A stretch of 64,000 nt of DNA from assembly GCF_001513975.1 (NCBI RefSeq), contig NZ_KQ947986.1, positions 412,713-476,712 on the forward strand, read 5' to 3'. The translations under genes and the position numbers were made by a program. The notes beneath the pieces are model-generated. The model worked only from the letters and a program-made list of their open reading frames with translations, made no database searches and was not told the DNA's origin. This stretch comes from Streptomyces curacoi. Its GTDB lineage: Bacteria; Actinomycetota; Actinomycetes; Streptomycetales; Streptomycetaceae. The first letter of the stretch is position 1; the number at the start of each line of letters is the position of its first letter. Shown in pieces: positions 1-9,265 of this stretch.

Positions 1-2
1 CC

Positions 3-614
3 GTCGACACGGGGAACACACTCGTGAGCATCTCCGCCGCCGAAGACGAGTCCGTGCTGTGCGCCGATTTCTCTCCGGACGGTACCCGTGTGGTCGGGTC
101 CCTGGGGGACCACACCGTACGCGACTGGGACGCCGCCGACGGAAGACACCTGCTCACCCTCTCCGGTCACACCCAAATCGTCCGCTGGGCGCACTACTCC
201 CCCGACGGCCTCCGTCTGGTCACCGCGTCGGACGACGGAACGGCACGCGTCTGGGACGCCGTGGACGGTCGGGAACTCGTCGTGCTGGACGGCCGCGGCC
301 ACCGGCCGAGTTCGGCGCTGTTCTCCCCGGACGGGACGAGGATCGTGACCGCCTCGACCGACGGGTCGGCGCGGGTCTGGGACGCGGCCGCGGGTGCCCA
401 GGTCGCCCGGCTGTGGCACGGAGCACCGCTGATCTGGGCCGAGTTCACGCCCGACGGCACTCACATCGTCACCTCCGGAGGGGACGGCGCGGCCGTCATC
501 TGGAGGCACTACGGCGTCGAGGAGCTGATATCCCTGGCCAGAACCCGGGTCTTCCGCACCGCGACCGATGCCGAACGCCGTGAATACGGTCTGCCCGTCA
601 AGGCCATGGGGTGA
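3..614 (+). CDS. C-terminal part of a WD40-repeat protein (5' end outside window)
   Basis: The frame is open from the first bases, so the start lies upstream and only about 203 residues are visible. Four WD40 blades can be read, each with a (F/Y)(S/T)PDG turn followed by a DDGTARVWD-like or weaker strand. The protein ends in a short helical tail containing VEELISLARTRV, a tail style seen in bacterial TIR- or STAND-WD40 proteins. WD40 propellers are protein-binding or ligand-sensing platforms, so this half alone gives no enzymatic function. The gene converges on the SLATT-type gene at 727-1653 and lies near a second WD40 gene (1737-5441), so the two may be paralogues. What is fused upstream cannot be seen. 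Confidence 0.85.
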   Translation, partial: VDTGNTLVSISAAEDESVLCADFSPDGTRVVGSLGDHTVRDWDAADGRHLLTLSGHTQIVRWAHYSPDGLRLVTASDDGTARVWDAVDGRELVVLDGRGHRPSSALFSPDGTRIVTASTDGSARVWDAAAGAQVARLWHGAPLIWAEFTPDGTHIVTSGGDGAAVIWRHYGVEELISLARTRVFRTATDAERREYGLPVKAMG

Positions 615-711
615 CCGCCGGGGCAAGTGCAGTCCGCCGCTTGGCGAGCCGCTTTCGTCGGTCCCCCACGGGGCCGACGGCGGTCGTTCTCCCGGCGCCC
701 TCCCGTCCGCC

Positions 712-726
712 CCGCGGGCCCCGCGG
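712..726. terminator. Short GC-rich stem between convergent genes
   Basis: CCGCGG, a 3-nt GCC spacer and CCGCGG form an inverted repeat directly after the end of the SLATT-type gene on the other strand and about 100 nt past the WD40 stop. It is a plausible bidirectional stem, but there is no U-tract and in 72% GC DNA such stems can be accidental. Confidence 0.35.
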
Positions 727-1653
727 CTAACCCACAGTCCACCGGATCATCCACGCTTCGTTCTGGATGGAGATGACCCCTTCGCACTCGGAGACGAACG
801 CGTCGGTGAAGTCCTCGGAGCGTTCGGTGGCCGTCGTCCAGCGCTCCAGCAGTCGCTCCAGTTCCTCGGCGGTGCGGGTGAACTCCAGGTGCTGGTAGGC
901 GTATCGCTGAGCGACCGCGTGGGCGGTCACGGCGATCGAGATCGAGGCCACGACCGCCACCCATGCCGCCACCCAGTCCACCGAGAAGGCACCGGAAGCG
1001 GCGGCCAGTACGCCGCCGAAGCAGCCCAGCGCCAGCTCGGTCCGTTCGACGAAGCGCACCTTGCGGTGCATCGCCTGTGCCTTCGGCCGGTAGTACGACG
1101 TGATCTGCCGGCGCAGGCGATGCTCCACATAACTGTCGGCGTCCACCACCGCCGGCACCGGCCGCTGTCGCGCGCTGACGCCGGCGGTGTAGTGCACGAG
1201 ATTCACCGCGTCCGAGCGGTAACGGCGACTGCGCTCGGCGAGCAGTGCCGGCGCCGATGCCGCGTCCCGGTAGGCGCCGACTCCGGCCAGGTAGGTGTAG
1301 ACCTCGGTCTTGAGCGCTTCGGACACCGCCCGCAGCCGCGTCCAGTCGCTCAGCCGGTTCGGCCCACCGCGCAACGCCACCACCGGCGCCGTTCCGGCTG
1401 CGGCGGCGGCAGCGAACGCCAGTGCCTTGCCCAGCAGCGAGTTCCAGCCCATCGCCTGGGAAGCCGCCGCGCCCAGGGCCGCCGCGGCTGTCCCCAGGGC
1501 CAGCGCCCACAAGCGTGCCCGGCCGACCGACGCCTTGAGCCGATCCGCGCTCTGAGACCAGATGCTCTGCTGGTCCCACACCGCCGCTGTCACCGAATCC
1601 TGCGAGGTCTGTGTCACCGGCTGATTCTGACGCTCCGCCACCGCACGCGCCAA
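727..1653 (-). CDS. SLATT/DUF4231-type membrane protein
   Basis: This 308-residue protein appears to be built of two similar halves, each with a pair of hydrophobic segments (about 48-66 and 74-94, then 205-222 and 226-247) flanked by charged helices. It ends with a helix carrying ISIQNEAWMIRW. This layout is typical of the SLATT/DUF4231 group, predicted two-TM effectors often linked to nucleotide-signal defence systems. The proposed start is TTG at 1653 preceded by GAGGTG; GTG at 1641 is an alternative. The gene is divergent from the TIR-WD40 gene with only about 80 nt between starts, so shared control is likely. Family assignment rests on architecture and the C-terminal motif, not on a database search. 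Inference: a membrane-damaging effector. Confidence 0.65.
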   Translation of the reverse strand: MARAVAERQNQPVTQTSQDSVTAAVWDQQSIWSQSADRLKASVGRARLWALALGTAAAALGAAASQAMGWNSLLGKALAFAAAAAAGTAPVVALRGGPNRLSDWTRLRAVSEALKTEVYTYLAGVGAYRDAASAPALLAERSRRYRSDAVNLVHYTAGVSARQRPVPAVVDADSYVEHRLRRQITSYYRPKAQAMHRKVRFVERTELALGCFGGVLAAASGAFSVDWVAAWVAVVASISIAVTAHAVAQRYAYQHLEFTRTAEELERLLERWTTATERSEDFTDAFVSECEGVISIQNEAWMIRWTVG

Positions 1654-1736
1654 GGCACCTCACGGCCAGCCGGTGCCCATGTGGCATGTTGGTGGTGCGA
1701 GAACTCACTGTTGCGCGACGGGGATCGGAGACCGAG

Positions 1737-4700
1737 GTGTTACGGGGGGCGCACAGCGATGTCGGGAAACGGCCGGTGCTGTCAGGGGAGTTCCGCTGGA
1801 GCAGACGCGTCGCCTGGACGGCCGCCTGTGCACTGACATGGGCCGTCTGTTGTCCGTTCTACGGACCCGCCCTCGCGCTGATGGCGCTCGTCGTACCGGG
1901 CCTCGTGTTCAGCCCGGTCCTCGCCAACTGCGGCGTGGTGCTGGGCAACCGCGGATTCAGCAGCCTCGAACTGGACTGGTCCTGGCGACGGCTCGCCGCT
2001 CCGCAGGCCTGGCTGCCGGCTGTTCAACTGGCCGTTGTGGCCGCACTCGGCAGCCACTTCGTCCGGCCCCTGGGACCCGCCTTCCTGTGGACGTACGCCG
2101 TGCTCGACGCGCTGCTGGCGCTGAGCTGGCTCGCTGCCGCCGGCGTGCGGGTGGTGGGCCGGAGCGAGGACACCGGGCGGCGTAGGGCCTCGACGCCGGA
2201 GCGGCTCATGGTGCTGAGCGCCCTGGCCGGTGCCGTCGGCATGGGCGTCGCGGCGTGGGCCGTCCGCCTCGTCGTCCTGCCGATCACCTACGGCGCGGTC
2301 ACTCCCGGCCCGCCATGGCGATCGGCGACCTGGGTCTACGCCTGGCTGGACGAGCAGATCGGCGGCAGCTTGTTCGGCCCGTCCTTCGAGCAGCCCTACT
2401 GGCCACTGCTGCCGGCCGGTGCCGGCCTCGTTTCCGGGCTCCTCGCGGCGGCCACACGGCAGGCCGCCGACCGTGCCGGGGGTGCGCGCAATCCCTTCGC
2501 CCAGGCAGAACACGGCATCGGAGGCAAGGTCTTCCTCAGTTACTCGCGCAGCGACACCGAGTTCGCCCGCGCCCTCACCGAGTCTCTTCGAGGGCGGGTG
2601 CGAGAGGTGTGGGTCGACTGGCAGGCGATCAAACCCTCCGCACGCTGGCGCAAGTCGATATCCGACGGCATCCGGGAGTCCGACGCTCTGATCGTGCTGA
2701 TCAGCCGCAAGTCCCTGGCGTCCGTGTACTGCTGGGACGAGTGCCTGCAGGCGATCGCGGGGGGTAAACGGATCCTTCCCGTGGTCATCGACCCGGAGTT
2801 GTCGTCGGGCGCCGGGGCGGCGCTGCGTGAAGCCGGCTGGGAGGAGCTGACTGCCTTCCAGCGCCTCGACATGTCCGACCCGGACCGCTTCGAGGAGGAC
2901 ACGCGGCACATCGTGGCCTTCACCGCTCAGGAGCACCGGTGGGTGTCCGGCCACACCCGGCTCGGACTCCAGGCCCACGAATGGCGGGAGAGCGGCAGGA
3001 GTGACGGTTTCCTGCTCCGGGAGGACGAGCTGCGCGCCGCCGAGTGGCTGCGTGACAACGTACCGGCGTCACCGGCCTTCATGGCCCGGCTCACCGATGA
3101 CGAGCAGGAGTTCATCGACAGCAGCCGACGCGCCCTGCGACGGCGGAGAGTACGTTTTCGGATCAGCGCCGTAGCGGTCCTGCTGGCGGTCGTGAGCCTG
3201 TCCTCGCTGGTGGTGGCCGTCCAGTCCGGGGCGGAGGCCGACCGGCGCGAGTCCCTCTCCCGTCTGCTCGCCGTCGCCTCCCGAAGCCAGTCGGGCGGTC
3301 GCCTGGACACCTCGTCGCTGCTCGCCGCGGCGGCATACGGCGTGTCCGACACGGCGGAGGCGCGCAGTGCGATGGCCGAACGGCTCATGCAGTTCAACCA
3401 CGTCGCGAAGGTTCTGCCGGGCCCGGACACGAAAGGCGCGGGCTGGCCCGTGTTCAGCGCGGACGGCTCGACGCTGGCCGTGGGGCGCACGGACGGGACG
3501 ACACAGATATGGGACGTCGAAGGATGGCGGCTGCGCGGTACGTTCCGGGGCCGGCTGCCCCAGGAGGGGCGCCGCGGCCTCACCTCGGACGGTCGTGTGG
3601 TCGCCCTGTTGACCGGCACGCGGGTCACCGTGAACGACACCGCCACCAGGCGCACGGTGGCCTCCTTCGGGCTCGCGGAGGACGGCCCGCCGTTCGGCTG
3701 GAGCGGTGGGCTGAGCCCCGACGGCCGGATCCTCGTGGCATCGACGTCGTACCAGCGGGCATGGACGTGGAGCGTCCCGAGCCGGCGGCTCCTGGCTCGG
3801 CACGTCTCGGAGTGCGCCTTCAGCTCGCTCAGTCCCTCGGGCAGGTGGCTGTGGTGTCAGTCCGGTGAACAGGGCCGGCTTCACGATGTCCTCACCTCCT
3901 CCTCGGCATCGGACGTCCCTGTCGGGCTGAGCGCGGCGTGGCAGTTGCTGGGCTGGACCGCCTCCGACGAGCCGGTGATCGACACCGGTGACGGCCCGCC
4001 GGAGGTCCTGCCGGCGGGCGGCAAGGGCACACCGTGGGTTCCGGAGCGGGGCATGAGCATCAGCAGCGTGTCCGCGGACGGCCGACGCGCCCTGTTGTCG
4101 GACGCCCACGGCCACCGGTTCGCCGTGTGGGACCTTCGAGCCCGCAAGAAGCTCGGCGACGTCGAACCCGCCGACCTCGACGGCGTCAGTGGTACCGACA
4201 GCGATGAGCAGGTCGCCGCACTGACCGGCATCGCTCCCACCCACGGCATGTGGCTGAGCACCGGCGGAGCGCGGGGCACGGGTGTGTGGGACCTCTCCGC
4301 CCCCACCCCGCCTCATCCCTATGTCGTCTTCAGTCCGGACGGCCGTGCCGCCGTCTCCGTCACCGAGACGGGCGTCGTCGCCTGGAACCGCACCGCCGCC
4401 GGCCGGCTTGTCTCCGAGATCCCCCTCAAGGGAGGGGACTCCGCAGCGCGCCCTTGGTCCACCGTCAGTCCCGACGGGCACACCGTCGCGAGCGTGAGCG
4501 GACGCACGGTGCACCTCTTCGACACGCGCACCGGAAGGCTTCGGCAGACCATCCGGCTCAAGGGGTCCGGCAGCGGCATCACCTACAGCAGGGACGGCAC
4601 CCGGCTCGCGGTGAGCGAGACCGTCTCCCTCCCGCCTGCGAGAAGCGGGGAAAGGACCCTGACCACCATCGTCGAGGTGTTCGCTCTGCCCGCGCGCAAG

Positions 4701-5441
4701 CGAGTCGCGCTCATCGAGAGTGTCGGCCCGAACGGTTCGCCGCAGGAGACCACCGGCCTGTCCCTCTCGCCGGACGGCCGGCTGCTGTACCTGGCCGTCT
4801 CCCAGGACCACACCATCCATGTGTGGGACACGATCGCCGGACACATCGTCAAGAGCTACAACCTCGGCGAGGTGGAAGCGGTGGCGCTGAGCCCGGACGG
4901 TCACTGGCTGGCCGCCGTGGACCGTCAGGGCGTGCTGCACCAGTGGAACACCGCGACCGGCCGGTCCGTCCTGTCCTATCGGGGCGCGGCCCGAACAGTC
5001 GCCTTCAGCCAGGACGGTCGGACACTCGTGGCCGCCTCCGAGTCCCTGCGCTCCTTGCTGGTCTTCGATGCCGAGACGCAGCGCAAGCGTGCCGCGGACG
5101 TCGACACCGGGGCCACCATCCGTGCGGTGCGGCTCTCGGACGCCCAGGGGGTGGCGGTCATCACCCTGGACCCCGAGTCCGACGGCGGCGCGGTCATCGT
5201 GTGGGACCTCCTCCACCACGCCAGGACCGGACCCGTCCTGGCGCGGGTGGGCGGCGGAGCCGTCGCGGAGTTGACCGCGGACGGGAAACGAGCGGTGGGG
5301 CTGGCTCCGGGCGCGATCGTCACCGGGGTGGTCGACCCACGGACGTGGCAGAGCACTCTCTGCTCCGTCGTGGGCCGTCCGCTCCTCGGACAGGAGTGGC
5401 ACGCGGTCGTCCCCGACCAGCGCTACACCCCGGCGTGCTGA
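1737..5441 (+). CDS. Multi-pass membrane TIR-domain protein with C-terminal WD40 propeller
   Basis: About 1234 residues from the proposed GTG start (GGAG 6 nt upstream). ATG at 1686 and GTG at 1776 are alternatives. The N-terminal 240 residues hold several membrane segments (about 25-60, 91-136, 158-187, 222-241). A TIR domain follows at about 262-395: it opens with GGKVFLSYSRSDTEFA and contains VWVDWQAI and YCWDECLQAI, where Glu335 matches the catalytic glutamate of NADase TIRs. A further membrane segment (about 474-496) precedes a WD40 region running to the C-terminus, with many SPDG turns. Bacterial TIRs cleave NAD+ or make cyclic ADP-ribose signals, and WD40 arrays are plausible triggers; both are family knowledge. 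A TTA codon lies at 1740, directly after the proposed start, which could make expression bldA-dependent. Confidence 0.8.
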   Translation: MLRGAHSDVGKRPVLSGEFRWSRRVAWTAACALTWAVCCPFYGPALALMALVVPGLVFSPVLANCGVVLGNRGFSSLELDWSWRRLAAPQAWLPAVQLAVVAALGSHFVRPLGPAFLWTYAVLDALLALSWLAAAGVRVVGRSEDTGRRRASTPERLMVLSALAGAVGMGVAAWAVRLVVLPITYGAVTPGPPWRSATWVYAWLDEQIGGSLFGPSFEQPYWPLLPAGAGLVSGLLAAATRQAADRAGGARNPFAQAEHGIGGKVFLSYSRSDTEFARALTESLRGRVREVWVDWQAIKPSARWRKSISDGIRESDALIVLISRKSLASVYCWDECLQAIAGGKRILPVVIDPELSSGAGAALREAGWEELTAFQRLDMSDPDRFEEDTRHIVAFTAQEHRWVSGHTRLGLQAHEWRESGRSDGFLLREDELRAAEWLRDNVPASPAFMARLTDDEQEFIDSSRRALRRRRVRFRISAVAVLLAVVSLSSLVVAVQSGAEADRRESLSRLLAVASRSQSGGRLDTSSLLAAAAYGVSDTAEARSAMAERLMQFNHVAKVLPGPDTKGAGWPVFSADGSTLAVGRTDGTTQIWDVEGWRLRGTFRGRLPQEGRRGLTSDGRVVALLTGTRVTVNDTATRRTVASFGLAEDGPPFGWSGGLSPDGRILVASTSYQRAWTWSVPSRRLLARHVSECAFSSLSPSGRWLWCQSGEQGRLHDVLTSSSASDVPVGLSAAWQLLGWTASDEPVIDTGDGPPEVLPAGGKGTPWVPERGMSISSVSADGRRALLSDAHGHRFAVWDLRARKKLGDVEPADLDGVSGTDSDEQVAALTGIAPTHGMWLSTGGARGTGVWDLSAPTPPHPYVVFSPDGRAAVSVTETGVVAWNRTAAGRLVSEIPLKGGDSAARPWSTVSPDGHTVASVSGRTVHLFDTRTGRLRQTIRLKGSGSGITYSRDGTRLAVSETVSLPPARSGERTLTTIVEVFALPARKRVALIESVGPNGSPQETTGLSLSPDGRLLYLAVSQDHTIHVWDTIAGHIVKSYNLGEVEAVALSPDGHWLAAVDRQGVLHQWNTATGRSVLSYRGAARTVAFSQDGRTLVAASESLRSLLVFDAETQRKRAADVDTGATIRAVRLSDAQGVAVITLDPESDGGAVIVWDLLHHARTGPVLARVGGGAVAELTADGKRAVGLAPGAIVTGVVDPRTWQSTLCSVVGRPLLGQEWHAVVPDQRYTPAC

Positions 5442-5471
5442 GCTCCGGCGACGGACTCTGGGGCCACGCCG

Positions 5472-6080
5472 TCAGGGGAGGTCGGGGCCGCGGTACTCGC
5501 CCATCGCGTCGATGAGCCAGCGGGCCAGGTAGTCGGCGAACGAGGAGCGCGGGAACAGGCGGTACGTCGGCACGTCGTCGACCTGCCAGAGCAGTACGGC
5601 GACGGGACCCACCGTGGTCGACACGGCGCGGCCGGGTGCGAAGACCCGCGGATGCAGGTCCAGTGGGCAGCCCTTCTCCAGCACCTGCCGGGCGGCCGGG
5701 CCGCCCAGTTCCAGCGTGGTGCGGTTCGCCGAGACGTCCACGACCGAGCCCGGGTCGCCGCCGAGGGCCTCCCGCAACTCGGCGGTCACCGCGGCCGGTT
5801 CGGCCCGGGACAGCACGAGCCACTCGTCGGGGCCGAGCCAGGCGACCGTGTGGGGGCCGGCCGCGGCGGTGTGGCCGCACTGCCCGGGGAGCGGTGCGCC
5901 CAGGGTCTTCTCGATACGGTCCGCCGCCTCGGACGCGGGGTCGACCCGCAGGTTCACCATGGTGAGGAACGGCCGCTCGGTGAGCGTGACACCGCGGGCG
6001 CCGGTGACCGCGGCGGCGCGCATCCGCTCCTGCAGGTGGGCCAGCGGGCTCACCCGTGCGTCGATCGTCGGCTCAGCCAT
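5472..6080 (-). CDS. soxG: Sarcosine oxidase gamma subunit
   Basis: 202 residues. Last gene of the glyA-soxBDAG operon, starting inside the end of soxA (8-nt overlap, 6073-6080). SoxG is the small structural subunit of heterotetrameric sarcosine oxidase, which oxidatively demethylates sarcosine and passes the C1 unit to tetrahydrofolate. The sequence has the expected SoxG features: SPLAHL near the N-terminus, the central WLGPDEWLV segment, and an NRTTLELGG stretch with KGCPLDLHP before the C-terminal Tyr/Phe-rich part. Length is normal for the family. The gene ends 30 nt from the convergent TIR-WD40 stop, with no clear terminator in the gap. Confidence 0.93.
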   Translation of the reverse strand: MAEPTIDARVSPLAHLQERMRAAAVTGARGVTLTERPFLTMVNLRVDPASEAADRIEKTLGAPLPGQCGHTAAAGPHTVAWLGPDEWLVLSRAEPAAVTAELREALGGDPGSVVDVSANRTTLELGGPAARQVLEKGCPLDLHPRVFAPGRAVSTTVGPVAVLLWQVDDVPTYRLFPRSSFADYLARWLIDAMGEYRGPDLP

Positions 6081-8949
6081 CGCGCTTGGTTCCTTCCGGG
6101 TCGTAGAGGACGCAGTCGGCCACCTCGACGGGCACCAGGTCGTCGCCCACCGGAGCCAGCAGGGTCTCGCCGATCCTTGCCCGCCCGTCGGCGACCAGGG
6201 CGAGGGCGAAGGGGCGGCCGAGGGCCGGGCTGTGGTAGCTGGAGGTGACGTGGCCGAGCATCGGCACGGGCACCGTCTCCAAGGCGGTGGCGGGAGCGAC
6301 GAGTTGGGTGCCTTCGGGCAGCCGGGTCGTGCGGTCGCTCGGCAGCAGGCCGACCAGCTGCTTGCGGTCGGTGCGGGAGGTGTCGGCGCGGGAGAAGGAC
6401 CGCTTGCCGATGAAGTCCTTCTGCTTGGAGACCACCCAGGACATGCCCGCGTCCTGCGGGGTGACGGTGCCGTCGGTGTCCTGGCCGACGATGATGTAGC
6501 CCTTCTCGGCCCGCAGGACGTGCATGGTCTCGGTGCCGTACGGGGTGATGCCGTACGGCTGCCCGGCCTGGTACACCTGCTCCCACACCGTCAGGCCGTA
6601 CCACGCCGATACGTTGATCTCGTAGGCGAGTTCGCCGGAGAAGGAGATCCGGCAGATGCGGGCCGGGATGCCGCAGGCCAGGGTGGTCTCGCGGAAGGCC
6701 ATGAAGGGGAACGCCTCGGCCGACAGGTCGACGTCGGGCGCGAGTTGGGCGACCACCGCTCGCGACCGCGGTCCCACGACGGCGACCGTCGCCCACTGCT
6801 CGGTCACCGAGGTGCAGTGCACGTCGAGTTCGGGCCACTCGGTCTGCAGCCACTCCTCCAGCCAGTCCAGGACCCCGGCGGCGCCGCCGGTCGTGGTGGT
6901 CATGAAGTAGCGGTTGTCGTCGAGGCGCAGCGTCACGCCGTCGTCGAAGATCATCCCGTCGGGCTTGCACATCACGCCGTAGCGGGCCATGCCGGGCTTG
7001 AGCTTCTTGAAGGCGTTGGTGTAGACGCGGTTGAGGAACTCGCCCGCGTCCGCGCCCCAGATCTCGATCTTGCCGAGGGTGGAGGCGTCCATGAAGGCCA
7101 CCCCCTCGCGGGCCGCACGGCACTCGCGGGCCACGGCCGTGTCCATGTCCTCACCGGGCTGTGGGTAGTACCAGGGGCGTTTCCACTGCCCGACGTCCTC
7201 GAACTCGGCGCCGTGGGCCACGTGCCAGCTGTGGATGGCGGTGGTCCGCTCCGGGTCGAACAGCTCGCCGCGCTCACGGCCGGCCAGGGCGGCGAAGGCG
7301 ATCGGCGTGTACGGCGCCCGGTAGGCCGTGGTGCCGATCTCGCCCAGGGAGCCGCCGAGGGCCTCGGCGATGACACCGATCGCGTTGACGCCGGACGTCT
7401 TGCCCTGGTCGTTGGCGGTGCCGAGCGAGGTGTAGCGCTTGACGTGCTCCACGCCGCGCATACCGGCGCCGGTGGAGCGCCAGACGTCGGCGACGGTGAC
7501 ATCGCGCTGGAGGTCGACGAAGTGGGTGTCCCAGGTGCCGGGTTCGCCGTCGGGGGCGGGGACCAGCCACAGGGCACGCACAGGGCCGCAACCGGTCCGG
7601 GCGTCGCCGCCGGGCGACGGTACCGGCACCGGGAACCCGGCGTCCGTCGCGGCCCGCGCACCCGCCCGCGCTCCCTCGGCCAGAGCGCCGTCGAGGTCGT
7701 ACGTCCCGCGCGCCGCGCCCACGACCTGCTGGTCCCGTACAGTGCCGTCGGGGACGAAGGCGACCAGGTCCGCGTCCCAGCGCAGCCGTCCCTGACGCTG
7801 GCTGTGCAGGTGCACCACCGGGCTCCAGCCGCCCGAGACGGCGAGCAGGTCGCAGTCGAACGACTGCGGGGCTCCGGTGAGCCGGCCCCCGGCGTCGAGG
7901 GTCTGGACGGTGACGCCGGTGAGCCGGGGGTCCCCCGCGGTGTCGACCACCGCGCTGCCCGTCAGCACCCGCACCCCGGTGGCAACCGCGACCTCGGCGG
8001 CCCGGTGGGACAGCTCGGGGCGCGCGTCCACGACGGCGGCGATGTCGACGCCGGCGGCGTGGAGGTCGGCGACCGTGTCGTAGGCGCTGTCGTTGGTCGT
8101 GGCGACCACGGCCCGCGAACCCGGCGCCACGGCAAACCGGTTGAGGTACGTGCGCACGGCCCCGGCGAGCATCACCCCGGGCCGGTCGTTGCCGGCGAAG
8201 GTCAGCGGACGTTCGTGCGCGCCGGTGGCCAGGATCACCTGACGCGCCCGTATGTGCCACAGCCGCTGGCGTGAGACCCCCTCGGGAGCGGCGGCTCCGA
8301 GGTGGTCGGTGCGCCGCTGGAGGGCCAGTACGTAGTTGTCGTCGTACGACCCGAAGGCCGTGGTGCGGTGCAGTACGACGGCCTCGGGGGCGGCGTCGAG
8401 TGCCGCGCGGACGTCGGCGGCCCAGTCGAGGGCGGGCTGCGCGCCGGCCGTCTCGCCGCTCCCGGAGAGCAGCGAACCGCCGGGCTCGGGCTGGTCGTCG
8501 AGGAGGATCACCCGGGCTCCGGAGCCGGCGGCAGCGGCGGCGGCTGCGAGGCCGGCCGGTCCGGCGCCGACGACCAGGACGTCGGTGTGCGCGTACTTCT
8601 TGTCGTAGACGGCGGGGTCGGGGGTCGGGTCGAGCCGGCCCATGCCGGAGAGCGTGGTGGCGGACAGGCCGTCGTACAGCTCCACGGTCGTGGCCGGGAG
8701 CATGCCCTCCGAGCACGGGCCGTCCAGCTGCACAAGGGCGTTGGGCTCCTCGACGCCCGCGGCGACGATGCCGCGCGGGCGACCGCGGTAGAGGGAGGGC
8801 GCGACCTCGACGAGGCCGTTCGCCAGCATCGCCGAGGCGACGGTGTCTCCGGGGTGGCCGGTCAGCTCCCGTCCGTCGACGGTGAACCGCAGCACGGTGC
8901 CCCGGTCGATACGGCCGCCCCGCTGGAGCCGGAAGTGCTGGTCGGTCAT
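6073..8949 (-). CDS. soxA: Sarcosine oxidase alpha subunit
   Basis: 958 residues from the ATG that overlaps the soxD stop by 4 nt. An open frame continues upstream to 9219, but that part is only the antisense of soxD coding. The N-terminus carries a 2Fe-2S-ferredoxin-like fold without the cluster, as in other SoxA proteins. A dinucleotide-binding motif [15 protein letters not shown] and the [15 protein letters not shown] segment follow, and the C-terminal half is a GcvT-like tetrahydrofolate-binding domain ([46 protein letters not shown]). It binds NAD+ and folate and couples sarcosine oxidation to 5,10-methylene-THF formation. Length and domain order are standard. Confidence 0.96.
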   Translation of the reverse strand: MTDQHFRLQRGGRIDRGTVLRFTVDGRELTGHPGDTVASAMLANGLVEVAPSLYRGRPRGIVAAGVEEPNALVQLDGPCSEGMLPATTVELYDGLSATTLSGMGRLDPTPDPAVYDKKYAHTDVLVVGAGPAGLAAAAAAAGSGARVILLDDQPEPGGSLLSGSGETAGAQPALDWAADVRAALDAAPEAVVLHRTTAFGSYDDNYVLALQRRTDHLGAAAPEGVSRQRLWHIRARQVILATGAHERPLTFAGNDRPGVMLAGAVRTYLNRFAVAPGSRAVVATTNDSAYDTVADLHAAGVDIAAVVDARPELSHRAAEVAVATGVRVLTGSAVVDTAGDPRLTGVTVQTLDAGGRLTGAPQSFDCDLLAVSGGWSPVVHLHSQRQGRLRWDADLVAFVPDGTVRDQQVVGAARGTYDLDGALAEGARAGARAATDAGFPVPVPSPGGDARTGCGPVRALWLVPAPDGEPGTWDTHFVDLQRDVTVADVWRSTGAGMRGVEHVKRYTSLGTANDQGKTSGVNAIGVIAEALGGSLGEIGTTAYRAPYTPIAFAALAGRERGELFDPERTTAIHSWHVAHGAEFEDVGQWKRPWYYPQPGEDMDTAVARECRAAREGVAFMDASTLGKIEIWGADAGEFLNRVYTNAFKKLKPGMARYGVMCKPDGMIFDDGVTLRLDDNRYFMTTTTGGAAGVLDWLEEWLQTEWPELDVHCTSVTEQWATVAVVGPRSRAVVAQLAPDVDLSAEAFPFMAFRETTLACGIPARICRISFSGELAYEINVSAWYGLTVWEQVYQAGQPYGITPYGTETMHVLRAEKGYIIVGQDTDGTVTPQDAGMSWVVSKQKDFIGKRSFSRADTSRTDRKQLVGLLPSDRTTRLPEGTQLVAPATALETVPVPMLGHVTSSYHSPALGRPFALALVADGRARIGETLLAPVGDDLVPVEVADCVLYDPEGTKRDG

Positions 8950-9242
8950 CGGTTCCCTCCGGCGTGGGGCAGTTCGGGGCGGGGCTCGTCGATCCGGTAC
9001 GAGGTCAGCACCTCGTGGGTGGCGGTGTCGCGCAGGACGTTGAACCAGCGGCGGCAGCCGGTGCTGTGCACCCACCGCTCGGCGAAGGGGCCCTTGGGGT
9101 TGTCGCGGTAGAAGACGTACTCGGCCCACTGCCCGTCGGTGAGGTCCGCGGGGGTCTCGGGGTAGGGGACGTGGGCCTGTCCGCCGTAGTGGTACTCGGT
9201 CTCGTCCCGGGGACCGCACCAGGGGCAGGTGATCAGCAGCAC
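8946..9242 (-). CDS. soxD: Sarcosine oxidase delta subunit
   Basis: 98 residues. SoxD is the zinc-binding small subunit. The N-terminal [19 protein letters not shown] carries the Cys-x-x-Cys and His ligands, and a third cysteine lies in STGCRRWFN. The gene sits 23 nt after soxB and overlaps soxA by the 4-nt ATGA junction, consistent with assembly of a 1:1:1:1 enzyme from a coupled transcript. Confidence 0.95.
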   Translation of the reverse strand: MLLITCPWCGPRDETEYHYGGQAHVPYPETPADLTDGQWAEYVFYRDNPKGPFAERWVHSTGCRRWFNVLRDTATHEVLTSYRIDEPRPELPHAGGNR

Positions 9243-9265
9243 GGTGTCCTTCTCTCAGCAGGCTG

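Noticed and set aside
509..1708. Long open frames antisense to or overlapping the SLATT-type and TIR genes
   Set aside because: Arg/Gly/Pro-rich translations without domains, caused by high third-position GC on the opposite strand.
3069..5402. 777-codon open frame antisense to the TIR-WD40 gene
   Set aside because: No recognisable domain, composition typical of antisense frames, and it lies wholly within well-supported WD40 coding.
5614..8274. 886-codon open frame antisense to soxG/soxA
   Set aside because: Low-complexity Val/Gly/Ala/Arg translation without motifs; soxA coding on the other strand is unambiguous.
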